Assembly (NCBI GenBank): GCA_013398175.1
Contig: VZRZ01007774.1
Location: 139,114-203,113 of the forward strand
DNA length: 64,000 nt
Reading direction: 5' to 3'
Origin: Climacteris rufus
Lineage: Eukaryota > Chordata > Aves > Passeriformes > Climacteridae
Notes under the pieces: model-generated
Seen by the model: the letters and a program-made list of their open reading frames with translations, nothing else
Database searches by the model: none
Told to the model about the DNA's origin: nothing
In this document: positions 61,001 through 64,000 of the stretch, piece by piece
Numbering within the stretch: the first letter of the stretch is position 1
How the letters are laid out: every line of letters begins with the position of its first letter
Translations under genes and position numbers: made by a program

Positions 61001-61177
61001 TCCAGTAGGAATGAGGATTTTAAAGCCCTGCTCCAGAAGAAGAGCAGCAAAACCAGCCCTGGTACCCGGCCATCTGCCGCTGAACTGCTCAAGACCACAA
61101 ACCCATTGGCCCGGAGAGTCATCACAGAGTTTGCTCCTGAGCTGGATGGTGCAAACAGCCCCAAAACCCAGCCCTGA
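33953..61177 (+). CDS. NHSL2: NHSL2 orthologue, 5'-incomplete, 8 coding exons
   Basis: Joining 33953-34025, 54454-54606, 55439-55575, 55666-55870, 56717-56848, 58092-60263, 60363-60495 and 60862-61177 gives 3321 bases without an internal stop (1106 residues), all with GT-AG introns. Family recognition rests on: SNLDLESKK followed by PVNVFLAAGRPP (exon 2), EEYEEQY and KRLEFVLM (exon 3), HSLFNTET and STLRRRRTIIG (exon 5), the RSLSVPTDSGS and SKSISLKKAKKKPSPP blocks (exon 6), RTTEDLFTVIHRSKRKVLGR (exons 7-8) and RPSAAELLKTTNPLARR (exon 8). From memory these agree best with NHSL2, less with NHS and NHSL1, and not with NHSL3/KIAA1522. NHS-family proteins bind the WAVE/Abi machinery and control actin and cell-edge shape; the role of NHSL2 itself is little known. 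The human protein is about 1.2 kb of codons long, so only about 80-100 N-terminal residues should be missing, inside the gap. Confidence 0.93.
34026..41139 (+). other. NHSL2 intron 1, first part
   Basis: GC-richer than the 5' flank, with no CR1 recognised. 35560-35720 and 39985-40080 are AT-rich islands (GAATATGCATGTATGTAAAT; CATTGAACTAATTAAAGGC) that could be intronic enhancers. The many open frames (up to 375 codons at 38734-39861) overlap on both strands, lack domains and reflect high GC. Confidence 0.6.
41140..41393 (+). promoter_or_regulatory. intronic CpG island with candidate non-coding first exon
   Basis: A TATA-like stretch (CTATATCTTTAAG, 41142-41154) lies upstream of a CpG-rich block containing two GCGGCCGC-type sites (about 41281 and 41318). 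It ends at a strong donor, TTGG|GTAAGTAG, at 41393/41394. In the frame compatible with exon 2 there is no ATG after the last in-frame stop (TGA near 41325), so it could only supply a 5'UTR exon. It may be an alternative NHSL2 promoter or belong to a separate non-coding transcript. Confidence 0.35.
42540..42680. promoter_or_regulatory. AT-rich island in GC-rich intron, candidate enhancer
   Basis: TTTAATATGGCCTCTTGGCC, AGAAAATAACCAGCTCGGCC and AGCAAATATTTATGGCTTC form a sharply bounded AT-rich stretch with a TGGCC repeat and a Hox/Cdx-like TTTATGG, set between strongly GC-rich sequence. This contrast is typical of selected non-coding DNA. Confidence 0.35.
42690..43130. promoter_or_regulatory. 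intronic CpG-rich block
   Basis: A GC- and CpG-rich block starting at GGCGGAGCCGCTCCCGCGCTCG (split by line, near 42701-42722) directly after an AT-rich island. No ATG exon with a fitting donor was found. It could be a regulatory island or merely GC-rich intron. Confidence 0.25.
43165..43193. repeat. 8-base inverted repeat
   Basis: GAACGACT (43165-43172) and AGTCGTTC (43186-43193) with a 13-base spacer; perfect arms. Confidence 0.8.
44319..44690. repeat. 56-base C-rich minisatellite, degenerate towards the gap
   Basis: Units begin with CCCAGCCCC(A/G)GGACCCCC at about 44319, 44375 and 44431 and contain ATCCCTAAACC and CCAGG. Shorter variants (CCCATCCC, CCCCATCACCC) continue to the edge of the second gap, suggesting that the gap itself is repeat. 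Confidence 0.85.
44696..45186. other. assembly gap of 491 N
   Basis: A run of undetermined bases between a C-rich minisatellite on the left and a GC-rich, CpG-containing stretch that leads into a second minisatellite on the right. It lies in intron 1 of NHSL2. Confidence 1.
45265..45531. repeat. about 22-base GC-rich minisatellite (about 12 units)
   Basis: Repeats of the type GGGGAGCCAGCCCCAGGCAG with AACCAGCC variants and lengths of 20-24 bases. It starts about 80 bases after the second gap. The long 'CAGPGXX'-type open frames over it are artefacts. Confidence 0.9.
45532..48626 (+). other. NHSL2 intron 1, middle part
   Basis: No exon is supported up to the candidate first exon at 48627. 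It includes the imperfect tandem duplication at 46302-46600. Overlapping open frames on both strands reflect GC content. Confidence 0.55.
46302..46600. repeat. imperfect tandem duplication, about 100-200-base spacing
   Basis: GGTATCCAGCACATCACGCT...GGCCATGGGAAGTGGGCAGT (first copy, 46302-46416) recurs as GGTACCCAGCACATCGCCCC...GGCATGGAAGGTGAGCAGTG (about 46508-46600); the middle has a partial third copy around GGGATGCTGGCCTG. Confidence 0.75.
48627..48669 (+). CDS. candidate alternative first coding exon of NHSL2 (MAKVEWLLAPWHRA)
   Basis: ATG in a strong start context (G at -3, G at +4) opens MAKVEWLLAPWHRA plus one G, then the near-perfect donor CAG|GTAAGG. The leftover G is the phase required by exon 2, so the splice would give ...WHRA-A-TSNLD and a 1096-residue protein. 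NHSL1 and NHSL3 are known to use short alternative first exons joined at the same place (MVVF... type). There is no sequence match to those, so the case rests on start context, donor and phase only. Confidence 0.4.
50840..51200 (+). promoter_or_regulatory. intronic CpG island upstream of candidate first exon
   Basis: A dense CpG cluster (CACGCGCCGGCGG, GGCCGGCGGCC, CCGGACCGGCGG) in an otherwise CpG-poor stretch of intron 1. It contains a half-perfect X-box-like site, GTTGCCATGGCTGC, at 51074-51087, and precedes the candidate first exon 51292-51340. Retained CpG usually marks an unmethylated promoter. Confidence 0.4.
51292..51340 (+). CDS. candidate alternative first coding exon of NHSL2 (MALSNISLWIRDAWAV)
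   Basis: This ATG is the first in its frame; the frame is open upstream through a CpG-rich stretch from 50824. It encodes MALSNISLWIRDAWAV plus one G, then the donor GTGAGT. The phase again fits exon 2 (split alanine codon), giving a 1098-residue protein. The start context is weaker (C at -3, G at +4). Its position at the edge of a CpG island about 3.1 kb upstream of exon 2 suits an internal promoter. Confidence 0.35.
52500..52720. promoter_or_regulatory. intronic CpG-rich block
   Basis: CpG-enriched stretch (CCGCCGCGCCC, GCAGCGGGGCG) in intron 1 about 1.8 kb upstream of exon 2. No exon can be supported in it. Confidence 0.25.
53254..53365. repeat. about 19-base minisatellite
   Basis: Five to six units of the type GGCAGGAGGGCACTGTA with GGGGCAGGAAGGCACCTGA variants. 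Confidence 0.85.
54454..54606 (+). CDS. NHSL2: NHSL2 exon 2 (family signature exon)
   Basis: The acceptor is CTGCCTGCAG and the donor GTAGCA; length 153 bases (2+150+1). It encodes TSNLDLESKKAAPAKLPWQQ, then PVNVFLAAGRPPGMEQLHQ and EAQLNLQSLLQ. This corresponds to the SNLD.ES...PW.Q..N.FL...RPP..E.L...A...L..L pattern shared by NHS, NHSL1 and NHSL2, and the EAQLNLQSLLQ end is as in NHSL2. In this family it is the first exon common to alternative 5' ends, so any alternative first exon must end with one base of a split codon. Confidence 0.93.
54607..55438 (+). other. NHSL2 intron 2
   Basis: 832 bases. 55060-55140 is an AT-rich island (TTGTAATCTCATTAAGTC, GCATTAATTAGCTCAACAA) in GC-rich surroundings, possibly regulatory. 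Nothing else is seen. Confidence 0.8.
55439..55575 (+). CDS. NHSL2: NHSL2 exon 3
   Basis: The acceptor is TTCTTTGCAG and the donor GTGAGT; 137 bases (2+135), ending in phase 0. It encodes EEYEEQYTESRVTGQTFR, a proline-rich linker (PEPSPRPPPAK) and RLEFVLM. The acidic/tyrosine start and the RLEFVLM end are characteristic of NHSL2 and differ from the corresponding part of NHS and NHSL1. Confidence 0.92.
55666..55870 (+). CDS. NHSL2: NHSL2 exon 4
   Basis: This follows a 90-base intron with acceptor CTCCCTGTAG; the donor is GTAGGG. 205 bases (68 codons + 1). It encodes PPSRRAAEEESTGSTVLG, then ASLSLPTSPDKQLPWPRAFP, LPSVEEKQWHQSSSIQTNIV and PINVS. The LP..EEK....S..Q..IVPIN.(S/T)G segment is shared by the whole NHS family (compare LPLPTPEEK and VPINITG in NHSL1). 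Confidence 0.92.
55871..56716 (+). other. NHSL2 intron 4
   Basis: 846 bases, pyrimidine-rich towards the acceptor, no repeat recognised, no extra exon supported. Confidence 0.85.
56717..56848 (+). CDS. NHSL2: NHSL2 exon 5
   Basis: The acceptor is TTGGCTACAG and the donor GTGACG; 132 bases (2+129+1). It encodes GQHFARHASARHSLFNTETA, then MNPKSTLRRRRTIIGCPNLS and LRDQ. The F.R.AS.R.SL.....V......RRR.TI.G pattern is conserved across the family; RRRRTIIG is a basic patch. Without splicing the same frame runs on only to a TAG at 56878. Confidence 0.93.
56849..58091 (+). other. NHSL2 intron 5
   Basis: 1243 bases. Contains a 63-base tandem duplication at 57572-57682 (GGGGCTCCCAGCTCCTTCCC in both copies). 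No exon is supported. Confidence 0.85.
57572..57682. repeat. 63-base tandem duplication
   Basis: GGGGCTCCCAGCTCCTTCCC at 57572 and again at 57635; the second copy is incomplete after GTGCTGTGAGCCACT. Confidence 0.85.
58092..60263 (+). CDS. NHSL2: NHSL2 exon 6 (large central exon)
   Basis: The acceptor is CTCCCTGCAG and the donor GTGAGG; 2172 bases (2+2169+1), about 65% of the visible protein. It is serine- and proline-rich and probably disordered. Landmarks: RFRERSLSVPTDSGS near 58666-58710; basic block SKSISLKKAKKKPSPPTRS near 58853-58911; TATGTT-like GTTAIEC near 59148-59165; LMSPSSGYSSQSETPTPT near 59287-59340; VPERKSSLPPTSP near 59397-59433; HLDLSGLKISLKGKTK near 59493-59540; TQSDLRSVRLRSISRSEPED near 59626-59685; PVAEKPPLARRPP near 59758-59796; and PPPVPKKPSVLYLP near 60049-60092, an SH3/EVH1-ligand-like proline run. 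Without splicing the frame would read on to a TAG at 60305. High GC and strong third-position G/C bias explain the long open frames on the opposite strand. Confidence 0.95.
60363..60495 (+). CDS. NHSL2: NHSL2 exon 7
   Basis: This follows a 99-base intron with acceptor GCCTGCAG; the donor is GTAAGG. 133 bases (2+129+2). It encodes GSSAEASTEEKSFASDKTAE, then SIVEEDDEVFTTSRTTEDLF and TVIHR, with the last arginine split across the intron. An acidic cluster precedes the family motif RTTEDLF..IHRSKRK, which is present in NHS, NHSL1 and NHSL2 and absent from NHSL3. Confidence 0.94.
60496..60861 (+). other. NHSL2 intron 7
   Basis: 366 bases between exons 7 and 8; nothing further is seen. Confidence 0.9.
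60862..61177 (+). CDS. NHSL2: NHSL2 exon 8 (last exon, C-terminus)
   Basis: The acceptor is TTTGATGCCTAG; the CDS part is 316 bases ending in TGA at 61175-61177. It completes HRSKRKVLGRKEPGD and continues with a serine-rich linker, SSSRNEDFKALLQKK, RPSAAELLKTTNPLARR and a short acidic tail. The last motif, from DFKALLQKK to NPLARR, is typical of NHSL2 C-termini. The protein ends with SPKTQP. Confidence 0.94.
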
Positions 61178-62470
61178 CCATGCAGGGGCCCCTCCAGCCG
61201 GAGGGGTGGCGATGGCTGCAGAGGGAGCACTGCTGCGAGGGGCTATCCTGGCTGTTGTGTCCAGCCAGGGGGTTCTTCTGCTTTTGTTCCTTACTTGGAG
61301 AGCTGCTGGCAGAGAGGCAGTGGCTGGAGCCCAAGGCCCCATGTCTCTGGGCCCTTCCCAGGAGGAAAGCAACTGGCACTGGCCATGGCTGAGCCAGCTC
61401 CCGGGATTGAAGGCGCCCACCTGGGAAGCAGAACAGGATCATAGCCCCCAGCGTCACCCCACGCCTGCAGCGAAGCAGCTTGAGACTCTTTGGTCCCTTT
61501 GGCATGTGGTACTTTTAACAGCTTTTCTAATGCACAGTGGTGGTGATGTTTGATTCTCTTCCCTTTGACATTGTACCTTGAGTTTCCCATACAGAGATCC
61601 CCTGGCTGAATTCAGCTGGACACACAGATGCACTTTGGGAAGACACCAGGGATTCAGCTGGATCTGCGGTTGCTTTTGAAGAGTCACAGGAGGTTCCCCA
61701 GCATTGCCCCGAGCATCCTCCCTGCCACGTGGGGAGCTGGCACCCAGTGTCCGCACCCAGCGCCACCACCTCAAGCCAAACCCCTGCCCCTTGAAAGCCC
61801 CCAAAATGCTGCATTTTGGAGCTCCTCAGCTCTTGGTCCAAAAACAAACCCCAGGATCACCTCTGCTGCCAGCCCTGCCAGCCTCCCTGCACAGGGAGTC
61901 TGGCAACCACTCTATGCCAGCCCCTGCGCCGGGGGTCCTGAACCCAGCTGCCGACCCAGGTGATGGGGGTACTGTGCCACGGGAAGGAAGCAGGAAGGAA
62001 GCTCCTCCCCAGCTCTGCCTTCTGCATCTCCCCGACAGACCCTGTGACAGCTCCTGCTACCCCAACCACCAGAAGTCCTGGGATGCCACTGAGGTGGTGG
62101 CTGAATCCAGCCAGACATCACCTGAGCCACCTCCCTGGTGACTTCTGGGGTCCCCCCAGGGTTGCTCACTGCTCGCCTGTGCCCACTGGCTGCCGGGGAG
62201 CTGTGCAAGGCCAAGGTGGACACGCGCCATCAGGGCACGTGCACGGGGCTGTGCATAAGGGTTGGCATGTCCCTGGGTGGAATTTGTCCCCCATACTCCC
62301 AGCTGCTTCTTCCTGGCCTGGCTCCAGCATGGGAGCCCCAGCTGCCAGTGACAGAGGCCATGGTGAGGGACACCTTGACAGGGCGGGGAGAAAAAGCCAG
62401 CTTCGAGCATGGCCACACACCCAGAGAAACAGGAAGGGTCAGGCCGTGGCTGACAAGCAAACAGGGTGTT
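61178..62470 (+). other. NHSL2: NHSL2 3'UTR (end not located)
   Basis: Sequence after the stop codon. It becomes less GC-rich around 61490-61680, as expected for UTR. No AATAAA or ATTAAA was found on the + strand from here to the window end, so the cleavage site is either non-canonical or beyond 64000. Confidence 0.5.
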
Positions 62471-62484
62471 AGGGAAATTTCCGC

Positions 62485-62490
62485 TTTATT
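62485..62490 (-). terminator. candidate polyadenylation signal of a converging gene
   Basis: TTTATT on + is AATAAA on -, in the context CATCAAGAAATAAAGCGG. About 20 bases downstream on that strand comes CCCTAACACCCTGTTTGCTTG, a plausible cleavage and U/G-rich zone. No minus-strand exon can be identified upstream of it in 62.5-64.0 kb. Confidence 0.4.
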
Positions 62491-64000
62491 TCTTGATGTA
62501 TTTCCACACACTCCAGCCCTCCTGTGCCAGGGGGGAAGCAGTGTGGTGGGTCCAGGCAGCAGCAGGGCACCACGGCAGCACTTCAGCTGCCCCTCTGAGG
62601 GGCCAGGGCTGCTCTGGAGGAGTCTTTACCCCCCACCACGAGCTCTGCACCCCCGGGGAGCACAGCCTGGGCAAACACCTCCCCGTCCTCACCCCTACCC
62701 TGGATCTGATCCCACTGAGGTTCCAGTTGATTCCCCTCCCCTCCCTCCAGGTACTCACCCATTGCTCCCCTCCCTCCTGGTACTCACCCATTGCTCCCTT
62801 CCCTCTCCCAGGGCTGCAGATTTAAGCCTGTAATTAAGAGCCAGGCTGAGAAACTCAGGAAAAAAAAAAACCACACAAAAAAAAGCTCTAATGAATGTCC
62901 ACACTTCACCCCCATCCTGCAGCCCCAGCCAGTGGCAGGGGGCTGGCGCAGGATAGGGCCAGGGCACAGCTTGGGAAGCTCTGGGGACGGGTACATTTTG
63001 CACATGACTGCTCAGGAAACCGGGGACTGAGCCGGCAAAGGAGGCTGGGGACAAGCACGGGGCAGGGATACCCCTGCAACACCCCCAGCACCACTGGCAG
63101 CTGGAGCAGCCAACACTGCTGGAAGGAAATGTCCGGATGGGCCAGGGGTCAACAGACAGAGATTGGCCATGGGATGGAGATCCTCATTTCCCTGGCCAGA
63201 GAAACAGGCTCTTCCTGGGGCTCTTCCTGGCTGAGTGCTTGTCCCTGGCCACTCACTCCCTACTCCCTCTGGCTGCGGCTGTTCTGCTGGGAAGGCAGTG
63301 GGGTCCCCGCGAAAGCCCGGCCGGCAGGACAGCCCTGCCCGCGGTGGGGGCTGCCAAGGTGCCAACTATGGAATGTTGTACTTTTTATCTCGCCAGCTTG
63401 GTAAAGTGCTCCCTGCTGCCCGCCTGTGCCTCTGCCTGTGCCTGTGCTTCTTGGGGCTGCCGAGGGACCGGTGCTGGGGGGTGGGCACCCCCCGACACCT
63501 CCGGGTGGCTCGAGGAGACCTCGGTCCCATCCGCTGGGGCCTCTCGCAGCGTCTGCCACTCACTCGTGTGTCCCGATGGCTCTGGGGGCCGCAGGGACAC
63601 TGGGGGGTGTCAGGGACAGCCCGGGCTGGGCACCGGGGGACAGGCCGGGTGGGGATGGTGTAAGGGGCTGGGAATGGACTTGCCGTCCTGAGGCAAGTGG
63701 GATGGATGAGGGCACAGGGACAGCCCGAGGGGGCTGCTGAGGTGAACCCTCGCGCGGGGAGGAGGAAAGCCGGGGACAGCGCTGCGCACTGGGAACAGGC
63801 CAGGGGGGAACTGGAAGTGGGGAGCGCTTGGGAGTGGCCTCGGCATCTTGGGCCAGGTGGGGTGGATGAGTGGGACGGCCCTGGGTGCTGGGGGCAGTTC
63901 GGGCTGTTTGGGATAGTCCGGGGTGCTCGGACAGCCCGGAGGTTTGGGGACAGGCTGGGGCGGGCGCTGGGCAGGGCCCTGGATGCCGAGCGGCTCGGTC
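62491..64000. other. region after NHSL2, no CDS recognised
   Basis: 62740-62815 has a 30-base near-duplicate (GGTACTCACCCATTGCTCCC twice). 63355-63420 is an AT-richer stretch (TGGAATGTTGTACTTTTTAT) inside GC-rich sequence and may be a conserved UTR block of the putative minus-strand gene. From 63590 the sequence is degenerate G-rich minisatellite-like (GGGGACAGCCCGG variants). Confidence 0.4.

Noticed and set aside
58022..61177. Assignment to NHSL3/KIAA1522, NHS or NHSL1 instead of NHSL2
   Set aside because: RTTEDLF..IHRSKRK excludes NHSL3; the RLEFVLM, NPLARR and EAQLNLQSLLQ motifs and the short C-terminus fit NHSL2 better than NHS or NHSL1, which extend much further after the DFKALL motif.
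62491..64000. A coding exon of a minus-strand neighbour (for example PIN4 or ERCC6L)
   Set aside because: None of the minus-strand translations here resembles these proteins; only a possible polyadenylation signal supports a neighbour.
1..64000. tRNA, rRNA, CRISPR arrays, bacterial operons or an intact retrovirus
   Set aside because: No cloverleaf-type B-box pairs, no spaced identical repeats and no gag/pol/env frames were recognised by eye; a covariance-model scan was not possible here.

Overview
This is vertebrate nuclear DNA, almost certainly from a bird and most likely a songbird. Chicken-repeat-1 (CR1) LINE tails are scattered throughout, two stretches look like avian endogenous-retrovirus LTRs, SINEs of mammalian type are absent, and GC-rich islands coincide with two runs of N. 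No prokaryotic, viral or organellar gene was seen.

The window holds one gene that I can support: the orthologue of NHSL2 (Nance-Horan syndrome-like 2) on the + strand, from inside the first assembly gap (33061-33952) to a stop codon at 61175-61177. Eight coding exons can be placed exactly: 33953-34025 (3' end of exon 1), 54454-54606, 55439-55575, 55666-55870, 56717-56848, 58092-60263, 60363-60495 and 60862-61177. All junctions are GT-AG, the phases fit at every join, and the sum is 3321 bases (1106 codons plus stop). The true start codon and most of exon 1 lie in the gap. Human NHSL2 is on Xq13, a part of X that corresponds to chicken 4p and passerine 4A, so this window probably comes from that region (inference).

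Layout. 1-32.3 kb: gene-poor 5' flank with CR1 fragments, two LTR-like elements, small tandem repeats and several AT-rich islands that look like conserved non-coding or enhancer DNA. 31996-32093: a (GGGAAAA)n array with G-quadruplex potential. 32.36-34.2 kb: CpG island around the gap, the presumed main promoter with exon 1. 34.0-54.5 kb: intron 1, which contains further CpG-rich islands (about 41.2, 42.7, 44.7, 51.0 and 52.6 kb), minisatellites and the second gap. Two short ATG-containing stretches in it (48627-48669 and 51292-51340) end in consensus donors in exactly the phase exon 2 needs, so they are candidate alternative first exons. 54.4-61.2 kb: compact exon cluster. 61.2-64 kb: NHSL2 3'UTR, then a minus-strand AATAAA at 62485-62490 that may be the 3' end of a converging gene.

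NHS-family proteins carry an N-terminal WAVE-homology domain and regulate actin at the leading edge and at cell junctions through the WAVE/Abi machinery. The visible protein has the end of that domain, serine- and proline-rich basic blocks, SH3-ligand-like prolines and the family's conserved C-terminal motifs. The most interesting new point is the possible multi-promoter structure of intron 1.
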